Shown piece after piece: positions 34,001 to 41,008 of a stretch of 64,000 bases of DNA. The stretch covers positions 2,869,501 through 2,933,500 of the forward strand of contig NZ_CP120635.1 in NCBI RefSeq assembly GCF_021353295.2, read 5' to 3'. Position numbers and translations under genes: made by a program. The notes beneath the pieces were generated by a model, which made no database searches, was not told the origin of the DNA, and saw only the letters and a program-made list of their open reading frames with translations. Positions within the stretch are counted from its first letter, which is position 1. Each line of letters begins with the position of its first letter. Source of the DNA: Pseudodesulfovibrio thermohalotolerans. Its GTDB lineage: Bacteria; Desulfobacterota; Desulfovibrionia; Desulfovibrionales; Desulfovibrionaceae.

Positions 34001-34334
34001 CCGCCTTCTTGGCGAGATAGTCCCGGGCCTGGCGGTGGCTGTCCGGCATCGGACCGGATTGCCCGGCGGTGACCGAGCCCGTCTGAATGAACTCCACGAA
34101 CTGCAGCACATCGCCGCCGACTCCGCAGCCGAAGCAGTACCAGCCCTGTTTGTCGAGCATCACGTGCAGCGACAGGCGCGACTGGCTCTGATGGTTGGGG
34201 CAGTCGCACATCAAGCGCTGGCCGGTCTCCTGGGTGATCCGTCCCGGCAGGAGTTCCCGGGCCACGTCACCGATGTCCATCTCGGTGACGAGCCGGTAAT
34301 ACTCCCTGACGTTATCCGTTCCGCCCATGCTCAT
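31023..34334 (-). CDS. Phage primase-helicase (CHC2 zinc finger, TOPRIM, SF3-like ATPase)
   Basis: The 1,103-residue protein begins with a CHC2-type zinc finger, CDCPNH then WYCFGCGVGGDVL (about residues 44-76). A TOPRIM-like centre follows (KVIITEGVTDCLALMQLGLP, with a later YICQDNELS). A C-terminal ATPase follows with Walker A GSAGSGKT near residue 756 and LIVLDN as Walker B. It would prime and unwind phage DNA at the origin. It is the last gene of the unit that starts at element G, and overlaps the RecD2-like gene by 4 bp. Confidence 0.88.
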   Translation of the reverse strand: MSMGGTDNVREYYRLVTEMDIGDVARELLPGRITQETGQRLMCDCPNHQSQSRLSLHVMLDKQGWYCFGCGVGGDVLQFVEFIQTGSVTAGQSGPMPDSHRQARDYLAKKAGLPPLSRYGLSQERLAQTESDRAFELRVKDALTALARLYHARLKESPEVLDWLKSKYALSEETIDDLLIGYADNASGAVAQLTGGEDGFSKRELAATGAFRPTSQDGLTPFFERRIVFPYWSRGRVVFMIGRKTPWTPDVGWEQGKYKKLPVHDEHQRPYVADFINNALLFNEDCLLARPGKVIITEGVTDCLALMQLGLPTVSPVTVRIRAADWERLIPKLRGVETVYICQDNELSQAGLKGALQTARTLAEHKIDTRLVTLPLSETQISARQELTERFGLTASVGPKELAKLLAGRPAEEIQAAEALLATAKIDVNDYIAAGHTREDFERLLAEASTPIEFGVRSLPEGAEEEERNRLLEPILGEISEQSPLEQARLLKLVQERIGGGVSMATLKEQIRAIQKDRKVEFRNEKKKAKRMSGAMPGSCRARVDEVLIDTELENGAPDYTLAAEAAYDWFTANGAQFFHTLQGEPFMYFDNAIYWMDSPDRGRKRHYAAMLYKHTGMVPTTGGGRTFFEVLPSLAMIRGQVRDHFSWLHTDVASYTVYFNLNNPEHEIAKITPDEIQIMKNGGNEDGIILDGSRKMKPLKFLPDADLEEADRLLVDLLVGNMTCPQGDRFLILSWLSCFLLIDFAGTRPMTRFEGSAGSGKTTASKITSTLLFGEPQHKKATDAANYTDGSQNPLIVLDNIEVKQMTEDLTTFMLTSITGIAKEKRKSGTDSETITERTKCLLNTTGIEPLCGELSEILSRSFVINFDLANQASDCFLESEVISAIQQNRDLIISAIMKRTSHVLAMIRDGAQKQVMRLLHRTMPTHGKRRCNDYLSLMYLMMLAGSEEHEVTTGLEDLSPLFIEQIHSINDTSQEMARESNPIATALASLFHAYRNAVELDEKARYGEDDRANHVVGFIERYQVRFENENTMEPVSAGRLLAALRRVGREFNLEFEYKKPAQLGRRISNDLDVIRDAGFDIVRQRNAHTKNFEYRISSKGV

Positions 34335-36559
34335 TCGGCCTCCGCGACACGGGCGAAATCGGCATCCGCGTGCTGGGCGGCGTCCAGAAACAGGGGCAGA
34401 AAGGTCCGGCGGTCATCCACCTGGCAACGCTTGGCGCAGTTCTGGATGCCCCAATGGTCACCCAGGACAATGGCGGTGCGCCGGGCGCGGGTCACTCCGG
34501 TGTAGAGCAGATTGCGGTGGTGCATGAAGGAATGCGCCTTGTGGACCACCACCACGGCGCAAGGGAACTCGGAGCCCTGGGTTTTGTGGATGGTGAGCGC
34601 ATAGGCGAGCTGCAGATCCTGCAGGTCGGGCGACCCTTTCTCCAGTTCCACCGGCATGCCGTCGAAGTCGATGACCAGGGTGCCGTTCGCGAGGACATCG
34701 ACCACATAGCCGATGGCACCGTTCATCACGTTCAGGTCGTAATTGTTCCGGGTCTGGATGACCTTGTCGTGCTTGAGAAACGGGGCGCGGCGGCCCATGG
34801 CGACCGGCGGCACCTCGGTGTTCCAGAGCTTGCGCTGGATGAGCCGCTGCAGTTCCTCGTTCAATTCCTTGGTGCCGAGCGGCCCCTTGTGGGTCGGCGT
34901 CAGCACCTGCACGTCCTTGATGATGTCGAAACCCAGGGCATCGAGCCGCTCCTGAAACAACTCCAGCAGGAACGAGCGTGCCGCCATCGGGTCGGTGAAC
35001 TGATCCACCAGATACCAATCCCGGCATCCGCCCACCGACGCCTCGCTGGTCTTGCGCACCTCGCCCTTGAGAACGGCGGTGCAGTTCTCCTTGAGGACGC
35101 CAGCCTGACGCACGACCTTGTCGAGGATGACCGTGGGGATGGCGCGTGTCTGGATCAGATCGCGCAGGATGTTCCCTGGTCCCACCGGCGGAAGCTGGTT
35201 GTGGTCCCCGACCAGCAGCACTGTGGTCCGCGACAGATCGACCGCCTCGAACAGGTGCCAAGCCAACGGCACATCGACCATCGAAAACTCGTCGACCACC
35301 AGGACATCGGCATCGATGGGGTTCTCCTTGCTGCGCGAGAAACCCTTGCCGTCATAGCCGAGCAGACGGTGGATGGTGGTGCCGCTGCGACCGCTGACTT
35401 CCTCCAGGCGCTTGGCCGCCTTGCCGGTCGGCGCGGCGAGCACGACCTCCAGATCGCTCTCCTCGCAGATGGTGTTGATGACCGAAATGGTGTAGCTCTT
35501 GCCCGAACCGGCTCCACCCGAAATCAGGCTGATGCTGTGCTGGAGGGCCGAGCGCACCGCTTCGAGCTGCTTCTCGTTCAGCGTTGATGCGCAGCGCCGA
35601 ATCAGGGCATCGCGTTTCTTGACGGACTGGAAATGCGGGTTGGGTGTTTCGGATTGGCCGAACAACGAGGCCAGCTCCCGCTCCATGCGGACGATCTCCG
35701 GCAGAGCGACCACGAAACGTCCGCCGTGGGAATCGCAGGAAAGCGCCTGTTCTTCGATGAACGCGTCGAGGGCGCTCTCGACACGGACCCGGCTGTCCAG
35801 GGCATCCATGACGAGCAGCAGATTGGCCTGATCCACCAGATCCTCGTATTCGATCCAGCAGTGACCATTGTCCAGGGCTTCACGGACGCAGAAATTCAAC
35901 CCGGCGCGGATACGAGGGGTGTGGTCCTTGGGGGTACCCAGCTTGCGGGCGATCTTGTCGACCTTCTTGAAGCCGAATCCCCGGATCTCCCGAATGAGGA
36001 TATACGGGTCTTCCTTCAGAATATCGAGGCAGTTGCCGCCCAGTCTTTCGGCCAGAGTGGTGACCTGATGATGGGTCAGTCCGAATGCCGACAACCAGGC
36101 CATGACGGCGTTGACGCTGCGGTTCTTCAACCATTCGTCACGCAGCCGCCGGGCAGCATCCAAGGGCAGCCGGGCTTTGAGCGCGATGCGCTCGGGGTCA
36201 TTCAGAAGGGTTTCTTCAAAGGCGTCGCCGAAACTCTCGACGATCAATCTGGCCTTGGCCGGACCAATGCCCTTGATCTCCGGATGGTTGGCCAGATAGT
36301 GGATCAGCCCCTCCGGATCGAGTTCTAGGTCGTGCTCCATCCCGTCGACCTTGAACTGACGGCCGTATTTGGGATGGGTGGCCCACGACCCGAGCAGGAC
36401 CACAGGCTGATTTTCCCGGGCGAACAAATTGCCCGCGAACTGGACTTCCTCACCGGTCGGGGTGAGCAGTCGGCCTGCGGAGAACTTGGGTCCGGCATAG
36501 TAAACGCGCTCTATTCTTCCCCGGAGTCGCGCCGGGTTACTCTCATTTCTTTTTGGCAT
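34331..36559 (-). CDS. RecD2-like SF1 DNA helicase
   Basis: I use ATG 36559 (GGAGGATCGCGAG upstream); the open frame extends to 36742 but the extra residues overlap the nuclease gene. The roughly 742-residue protein has an N-terminal OB-like part (GRIERVYYAGPKFSAGRLL), helix-hairpin-helix repeats (IKGIGPAKARLIVESFG, then IRGFGFKKVDKIARKLG), Walker A SGGAGSGKSYT, Walker B VLVVDEFSMVD and the UvrD_C_2 motif YALTIHKTQGSEF. This is the RecD2 architecture, a 5'-3' helicase used here in phage replication or recombination. Confidence 0.9.
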   Translation of the reverse strand: MPKRNESNPARLRGRIERVYYAGPKFSAGRLLTPTGEEVQFAGNLFARENQPVVLLGSWATHPKYGRQFKVDGMEHDLELDPEGLIHYLANHPEIKGIGPAKARLIVESFGDAFEETLLNDPERIALKARLPLDAARRLRDEWLKNRSVNAVMAWLSAFGLTHHQVTTLAERLGGNCLDILKEDPYILIREIRGFGFKKVDKIARKLGTPKDHTPRIRAGLNFCVREALDNGHCWIEYEDLVDQANLLLVMDALDSRVRVESALDAFIEEQALSCDSHGGRFVVALPEIVRMERELASLFGQSETPNPHFQSVKKRDALIRRCASTLNEKQLEAVRSALQHSISLISGGAGSGKSYTISVINTICEESDLEVVLAAPTGKAAKRLEEVSGRSGTTIHRLLGYDGKGFSRSKENPIDADVLVVDEFSMVDVPLAWHLFEAVDLSRTTVLLVGDHNQLPPVGPGNILRDLIQTRAIPTVILDKVVRQAGVLKENCTAVLKGEVRKTSEASVGGCRDWYLVDQFTDPMAARSFLLELFQERLDALGFDIIKDVQVLTPTHKGPLGTKELNEELQRLIQRKLWNTEVPPVAMGRRAPFLKHDKVIQTRNNYDLNVMNGAIGYVVDVLANGTLVIDFDGMPVELEKGSPDLQDLQLAYALTIHKTQGSEFPCAVVVVHKAHSFMHHRNLLYTGVTRARRTAIVLGDHWGIQNCAKRCQVDDRRTFLPLFLDAAQHADADFARVAEAE

Positions 36560-36993
36560 CTCGCGATCCTCCGGTGAAAACGTGTCAGGTACTCCTCGAC
36601 AAAACGGCAGGCGGCCTGCCGGTCCGAGCAGAAGTAGACGGGGACACCGAAGTCGACGACGATGGAGGCGACCGTTCCGATCAGCGCATGCGGGTGGGCA
36701 TCGCTGCGGTAGCGGCCATCGACCAGATCGCGAAAGTTGCATTCGACAACCACGCAGGCGGATTCGTAAGCTGAGAGCTTTTCCAACTCGCGGTGAAACC
36801 GCTTTCGCCCCCGGATGACGGTGGAGACGAAATCCGTCAGGGATTTACGCTCCACCGCCACCCGTTCCTCGAGGCCGACCAGTGAGTAATCACCGGCGGG
36901 CAGCGCCTTGCGAACCGCCGAAACCTTGTCGCTATCGAAGCTGTAGGGCTCCTGTTCGCGGGTGTCGACGACAACGGTGATCCGGTCCATCAT
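36511..36993 (-). CDS. ERCC4-type nuclease
   Basis: The 160-residue protein has the ERCC4/XPF nuclease core: VVVDTREQEPY at the start, LPAGDYSLVGLEERVAVERK with the ERK motif, then FHRELEKLSAYESACVVVE. It should cut branched or flap DNA with a divalent metal. It overlaps the RecD2-like start by 49 bp and starts at the stop of the DUF669 gene, so the three act in one recombination/repair operon. Confidence 0.88.
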   Translation of the reverse strand: MMDRITVVVDTREQEPYSFDSDKVSAVRKALPAGDYSLVGLEERVAVERKSLTDFVSTVIRGRKRFHRELEKLSAYESACVVVECNFRDLVDGRYRSDAHPHALIGTVASIVVDFGVPVYFCSDRQAACRFVEEYLTRFHRRIARCQKEMRVTRRDSGEE

Positions 36994-37466
36994 CAGAACG
37001 GCATCATGTCGTCCATCGCCGCGCCGGGAGCCCCGGCATCGTCGGCCATGACAATGCGACGGTTGAAGTAGATGTTCTCGTTTTCACCGCGAGTGCGCTT
37101 GGTCACCTCCAGCTTGATGTTGAGAAGCTGCTCGAGGTGGCCCGGCAGGTCGGAGAGCTTCTGAAGCTGCAGCCCGCAGGTGTAGAGGTCCTGCTTGAGC
37201 CACTTGATGTTCTCGTTGCTGGCCATGACGTTGTTGCGCCAGAGCAGACGGCCCTTGAGGGTCGGCGCGAGAATGCGCAGGGTCCACTTGAGCATGGGAT
37301 TGCCCGAGGTCTGGGCGCGAGTCAGTTCGACCCGGTCAACGTTGACCTGATACTTGCCGTCGGGAACGGCTTCGAACTCACGCTCCTCGACTTCGGCGGT
37401 TTCGAAGGCGTCGTCGAACTGCGCCAGGTCGAGGTTGCTGTTGGATTGGTTTTCGTAGTGTTCCAT
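36993..37466 (-). CDS. DUF669 protein, ssDNA-binding-like
   Basis: The 157-residue protein matches DUF669: an acidic N-terminus, EAVPDGKYQVNVDRVELTRA, then GNPMLKWTLRILAPTLKGR, then IKLEVTKRTRGENENIYFN. It ends with the acidic, hydrophobic-tipped tail MDDMMPF, like the partner-binding tail of single-strand binding proteins. It is placed next to a Sak4-like ATPase in many phages, consistent with an annealing/recombination partner. Confidence 0.8.
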   Translation of the reverse strand: MEHYENQSNSNLDLAQFDDAFETAEVEEREFEAVPDGKYQVNVDRVELTRAQTSGNPMLKWTLRILAPTLKGRLLWRNNVMASNENIKWLKQDLYTCGLQLQKLSDLPGHLEQLLNIKLEVTKRTRGENENIYFNRRIVMADDAGAPGAAMDDMMPF

Positions 37467-37478
37467 GGTCGGATCTCC

Positions 37479-38249
37479 TTACTGTTGGGGTTTCGCCGCC
37501 GCACTCGCGGTCGGCTCCGGCTTCGGCCGGGCGGCACTCGCCGCAGCTCCGGCTGCCGTGTTGTTGAACGCTTTCATGAAGCTCGGAAAATCGAGGGGGA
37601 TGATTTCGGGGAGTCGGCCGGTGCGGTCACCGGCGTCGTAATTGGGACTGGGTTTGGTGCGCATCACGCGCTGCCAGACCGGCTTGCCGTCTTCGCCGGT
37701 TTTCATGTCCAGGTCGCAGAACAGGATCAGGTCCACCAGACCGGTGACCAGCTTCCGCGCCTTCTCCGGTAGCGTCGGCACGATGCGGGTGTGTTTGCCG
37801 GTCCGGGTCTCGATGTCCCGCTCCTGGGAGTGGGAGATCAGGATCAGCCCATAGGGCAGGAAGGCGAGCTTGTTGATGACGCGCTGGAACTCGTTGTTGA
37901 TCAGCGCGTAGCCCTTGCCGTAGCCCAGGTCGGATTCGTGCTCGATCTTGAATTTCTTGCAGACGTAGTCCGAGCACATCTTGTAGGCGTTATCCACCGT
38001 GTCGACGACAATGGTCTTGAACTCGTGCTTGCCCTCGGCGATTTCGGCGCAGGCCTGCAGAAGGTCGTCCCAGCAGGTGATCGGGGTCTGGAACACCTCC
38101 AGGGCGTTCAGGCCCGGCTCGGTCGCGAGGAACAGTGCGTCATCGGCCTTGGAGCACCAGGTGCTCTTGCCGATCTTGCTCGGGCCGTACACCAGGGCGG
38201 TGAGGTCCGAGAGCGTGTGTTTGGGTTTGCTTTTGGTCTTGGGAAGCAT
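37479..38249 (-). CDS. Sak4-like RecA-fold ATPase
   Basis: The 256-residue protein has Walker A LVYGPSKIGKST (19-30), Walker B FKTIVVDTVDN and a RecA-fold core (ALFLATEPGLNALEV, then GLILISHSQER), the Sak4 / phage AAA_24 pattern. It probably promotes single-strand annealing or strand exchange together with the DUF669 protein. The Ala/Pro-rich C-terminus looks disordered. Confidence 0.85.
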   Translation of the reverse strand: MLPKTKSKPKHTLSDLTALVYGPSKIGKSTWCSKADDALFLATEPGLNALEVFQTPITCWDDLLQACAEIAEGKHEFKTIVVDTVDNAYKMCSDYVCKKFKIEHESDLGYGKGYALINNEFQRVINKLAFLPYGLILISHSQERDIETRTGKHTRIVPTLPEKARKLVTGLVDLILFCDLDMKTGEDGKPVWQRVMRTKPSPNYDAGDRTGRLPEIIPLDFPSFMKAFNNTAAGAAASAARPKPEPTASAAAKPQQ

Positions 38250-38275
38250 GGCTTCGTCTCCTTATGGTTGGGATT

Positions 38276-39292
38276 TCAAAACACCGGAGCGGCGTCTTCA
38301 CCGGCTCCGTCCCGCAGCTCTTCGTGCGGGGCGATCCGTTGGAAATGGTTTTCGATGACGTTGGGGTTGCCGCCCGAGCGGCAGAGCTGGAAGTAGGCGC
38401 AGGGCCTTCCGTACTGGAAGCAGTAGCTGGTGTTGCGGTAGAAGGTGTCGCGCCGACGGGCGTCGAGCATGGCCTTGGAGAGTTCCCACAGCTCCGCCCG
38501 CAGCTCCTCGAACTGGTCGCGGGAGATGTAGAGCACCTCGCGATGGAACATGCCCGGCTCGAGGTACTTCTCCTGGAGCCGTTGCTGGAAGGTGTCGTCG
38601 TCCTCCGGAAGCTTGCGCTTGGCGCTGCTCTTGCCGGTTTTCGACTTGGCGATCAGCTCCGCCCGGCGGGCCTCGAATCCGGCTTCGGTTTCACCCTTGC
38701 CCTGGCGCAGCTTGGCCTTGACCAGGACGTTGTAGATGATGCCGCTGACCGTGATGCCGAGGGTCTGCTCCAGGTACCAGGCGTAGAGGATGATCTGGAA
38801 ATCGGTCCACAGCCGCTCCAGGTAGCTGGCGTCGATCTGCGAGGCGGTTTTATGTTCCAGCAGGAAATACTGGCCATCCTGAAGGACGATGCCGTCCACC
38901 TTCCCGGCGAGAATGAAACTGCGCGAGGTCGCCCCGGTCGCCGGGTTGACGATGGGACCTTCGAAGGTTTTCTCGAGCGCGACGACCTCGAACGCTTCGG
39001 CCGGGTAGTGTTTCGCATAGGCGCTCATCATGGCCCGGGCGAGATGCCAGTCGGCCTGTTGATGGTCGTCCTGCGCCCGGTTCGGATAGGTCCGGTCGAT
39101 GTGGTCGAGGACCTTGGCCAGATCCCGCTCGCCGTGCCAGCACTCCAGGCAGTCGTGAATGACCGAGCCGAAGGCCAGATTGGGATCGCGCTCGAGTGGC
39201 ACCAGCTCGTCGATGTAGCGCCACTTGCAGGCCATGCGGCAGTTGCGGAACAGCCGCCACATGGAATAGGTGGTGGTCATCAGCTCGCTCAT
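38276..39292 (-). CDS. PD-(D/E)XK exonuclease (RecB/Cas4-like)
   Basis: ATG 39292 overlaps the stop of the upstream gene. The 338-residue product has FGSVIHDCLECWH (motif I His), GKVDGIVLQDGQYFLLEHKT with the D...ExK active site, and a Gln/Tyr motif (DFQIILYAWYLEQ). An N-terminal CRMACKWRY and a C-terminal CFQYGRPCAYFQLC supply Cys residues that could hold an iron-sulfur cluster as in Cas4/AddB. It likely resects phage DNA ends for the annealing proteins. Confidence 0.85.
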   Translation of the reverse strand: MSELMTTTYSMWRLFRNCRMACKWRYIDELVPLERDPNLAFGSVIHDCLECWHGERDLAKVLDHIDRTYPNRAQDDHQQADWHLARAMMSAYAKHYPAEAFEVVALEKTFEGPIVNPATGATSRSFILAGKVDGIVLQDGQYFLLEHKTASQIDASYLERLWTDFQIILYAWYLEQTLGITVSGIIYNVLVKAKLRQGKGETEAGFEARRAELIAKSKTGKSSAKRKLPEDDDTFQQRLQEKYLEPGMFHREVLYISRDQFEELRAELWELSKAMLDARRRDTFYRNTSYCFQYGRPCAYFQLCRSGGNPNVIENHFQRIAPHEELRDGAGEDAAPVF

Positions 39293-39624
39293 ACCGCCAC
39301 CCCCGCTTCGGCGGCGGGCGCTGCCCGATGCTTGGAGGCACAGGCGCAACCCGACGGCTGGGATCGTTCGATCAGGACCGAGCGTTCGCCGTACTCCTTG
39401 GTGGCGAAGCCGGTGAAGATGCGGGCGAGGTCGCTGCCGACATCGGTGGAGGCGTCGATCACGCAGGTGCGTCGGGCCGTGTCCAGATTGAACCGGCTCT
39501 CCATCCGCACACGGGAGCGGCCATGCAGGCTTTCGACGGCCAGCATCGCCAGCATGAAAGTGTCTTCCAGTTCCTGGGCCGGGACCGACTCGTCAAAACG
39601 GTACTTGTAGGTGTCGTGAGTCAT
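39289..39624 (-). CDS. Small phage protein at the head of the replication unit
   Basis: The 111-residue protein from ATG 39624 (AAAGAGGAG upstream) reads DTYKYRFDESVPAQELEDTF, then a central ESLHGRSRVRMESRFNLD and a Cys-containing C-terminus (GCACASKHRAAP). I know no function. It is the first gene behind element G and overlaps the exonuclease start, so it is transcribed with the recombination genes. Confidence 0.6.
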   Translation of the reverse strand: MTHDTYKYRFDESVPAQELEDTFMLAMLAVESLHGRSRVRMESRFNLDTARRTCVIDASTDVGSDLARIFTGFATKEYGERSVLIERSQPSGCACASKHRAAPAAEAGVAV

Positions 39625-39694
39625 GGTTGAACTCCTCTTTTGTTCAGGTTCTGATTTCCGAGGCCCCGGATAGCCGCACCATGCGGCACGGTGC

Positions 39695-39726
39695 TTACTT
39701 ACCGGAGGCGGAGCCGATGCGTCGGA
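39695..39726 (-). promoter_or_regulatory. Phage promoter-like element, copy G
   Basis: TTACTTACCGGA (39695-39706), 14 bases, GTCGGA (39721-39726) on the plus strand. It starts 2 bp after the stop of the sigma-like gene and lies 70 bp before the first replication-unit gene. It would give the sigma-like factor control of the replication and recombination operon directly downstream. Confidence 0.72.
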
Positions 39727-39728
39727 GA

Positions 39729-40313
39729 TCACAGGTAGTCCTCGAGCCCGGCCTCGCGGAACGCGTCCCGGAGCTTGCTCAGCCGGTCGTAGAGGGTGGT
39801 TCTGGGAATGCCCATCTCCCGGGCGACTTCGGCCATGGTGCTGTCGTGCAGGCGCAAGCACAGATCCCGGAGCTCTTCCGGCAGCGAGGCGATGGCCCGG
39901 TCGAGATCCATGCGGATCTCATGGGCGAGACGCTCCCTTGTTTCACGGGTGCCGCCCCCTAGAGAGCCTTCGCTATCCAGGAATTCGATCCGCTCGGTGG
40001 TGTCGCCCTCACCGTTGTCGATTGGTTCGTTGAGTGAGGTTTGACACAGCCGCCAGTCCCGGCATTGGGCGAACCGGGCCTCCAGAATGGTGGAGATGTG
40101 ACGTTCGACGATCCGGGCCATGAAGGTGGTCTTCTTGGCCTTGGCGGGATTGAAATGCCGCATCCGCTGCAGCAGATCGATCATCAGTTCCTGTTCGAGG
40201 TCGGGTCTGTCGTCCTCGGTGAATCCGGCCTTGCCTACGAGTTGACGTGCTTTGTGCCGAATGAGGTCGGCGGCATACTTGTCGATGCCGTCGTAAGAAT
40301 TCTGAGAAACCAT
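39729..40313 (-). CDS. Phage-encoded sigma-70-like factor
   Basis: The 194-residue protein has a sigma region 2-like part (DDRPDLEQELMIDLLQRMRH, then NPAKAKKTTFMARIVERHIS) and a C-terminal region 4 HTH (LPEELRDLCLRLHDSTMAEV, then AREMGIPRTTLYDRLSKLRD). Size and two-domain form fit small ECF-like sigma factors common in such prophages. A GAGGAGG ribosome site precedes the ATG. The gene is followed directly by element G. It could direct RNA polymerase to the seven TCCGAC-N14-TCCGGTAAGTAA sites; that link is inference. Confidence 0.8.
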   Translation of the reverse strand: MVSQNSYDGIDKYAADLIRHKARQLVGKAGFTEDDRPDLEQELMIDLLQRMRHFNPAKAKKTTFMARIVERHISTILEARFAQCRDWRLCQTSLNEPIDNGEGDTTERIEFLDSEGSLGGGTRETRERLAHEIRMDLDRAIASLPEELRDLCLRLHDSTMAEVAREMGIPRTTLYDRLSKLRDAFREAGLEDYL

Positions 40314-40508
40314 CGGGGCCTCCTCGGAGCGAGGAGGAGGTCCGCGTGGGTGTCGGCACGGGCCAGATCACAGGACAAAGCTGTCGCGTGGGCGAAGGGG
40401 TCGCAGGTACGCCGCCAATTGCCGTATTCGGCTCGGCGACACCCACAACAGCCTCCGCCATGCGTCCAGCTTGTTGTCCAGTGTCTAAGGGTTCAGGTCG
40501 TTACGTGT

Positions 40509-40835
40509 TCAGGCTGTCCGTTCCTCGATGCGCATCAGGAACGGCAGACCGTGCTTGATCTCGAGCAGGCAGACTTTTCCGCTGCCCATCTGCGCGAGGT
40601 GCTCCAGCAGCGCCACGACCTCTTGCTTGAGAATGAAGTCATCCTGGTCGCGCTCGGGCCGGGGACCGCTCTGTCCGCCCAGCTTGATCTCGCGCTCGAT
40701 GACCGTGTCAGGGGTGAGTTCCGGCTCGCCGTCGCGGACCGGAATGTTGGTGATGCGGCCGAAGTTGATGTCCTGCATCAACTCGATGAGTCGCCGCTTC
40801 GGTGGGGTGAGGTGTGCTTTGTTGACTTGTGCCAC
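40509..40835 (-). CDS. Small phage protein upstream of the sigma-like gene
   Basis: GTG 40835 with AAGGAGACTGGCA upstream gives 108 residues: KRRLIELMQDINFGRITNIP, then PELTPDTVIEREIKLGG, and a C-terminal VCLLEIKHGLPFLMRIEE. It looks like a conserved early phage protein, with the RLIELMQ...FGRI pattern seen in small proteins beside phage sigma genes. The 195 bp between it and the sigma gene hold no ORF I can support. Confidence 0.6.
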   Translation of the reverse strand: MAQVNKAHLTPPKRRLIELMQDINFGRITNIPVRDGEPELTPDTVIEREIKLGGQSGPRPERDQDDFILKQEVVALLEHLAQMGSGKVCLLEIKHGLPFLMRIEERTA

Positions 40836-40892
40836 TGCCAGTCTCCTTGTTCGGAAGTTCTGGCACGCCCGGTGGCCAACCCTGTGCTGACC

Positions 40893-40944
40893 AATAAAAA
40901 ACGCCGGATCGCGCCTTCATTGGGGAAGGCGCTACATCCGGCGT
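40893..40944 (-). terminator. Rho-independent terminator of the QueC-like cassette
   Basis: On the minus strand a long stem (ACGCCGGAT pairing ATCCGGCGT, with inner GCGCCTTC pairing GAAGGCGC; plus 40901-40944) is followed by a T-run (plus AATAAAAA, 40893-40900). It insulates the QueC-like cassette from the phage sigma operon. Confidence 0.85.
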
Positions 40945-41008
40945 CGCAATGGCTACATTTGGCGTAGCGGAAATTTTTTTTAGTTTTTTCTTCCTGGGTG
41001 GTCCCGGG

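Noticed and set aside
2504..39726. GGTAAGTAA as a splice donor or group II intron boundary
   Set aside because: Resemblance to a eukaryotic 5' splice site is coincidental; there is no intron-encoded protein and the copies lie between intact genes.
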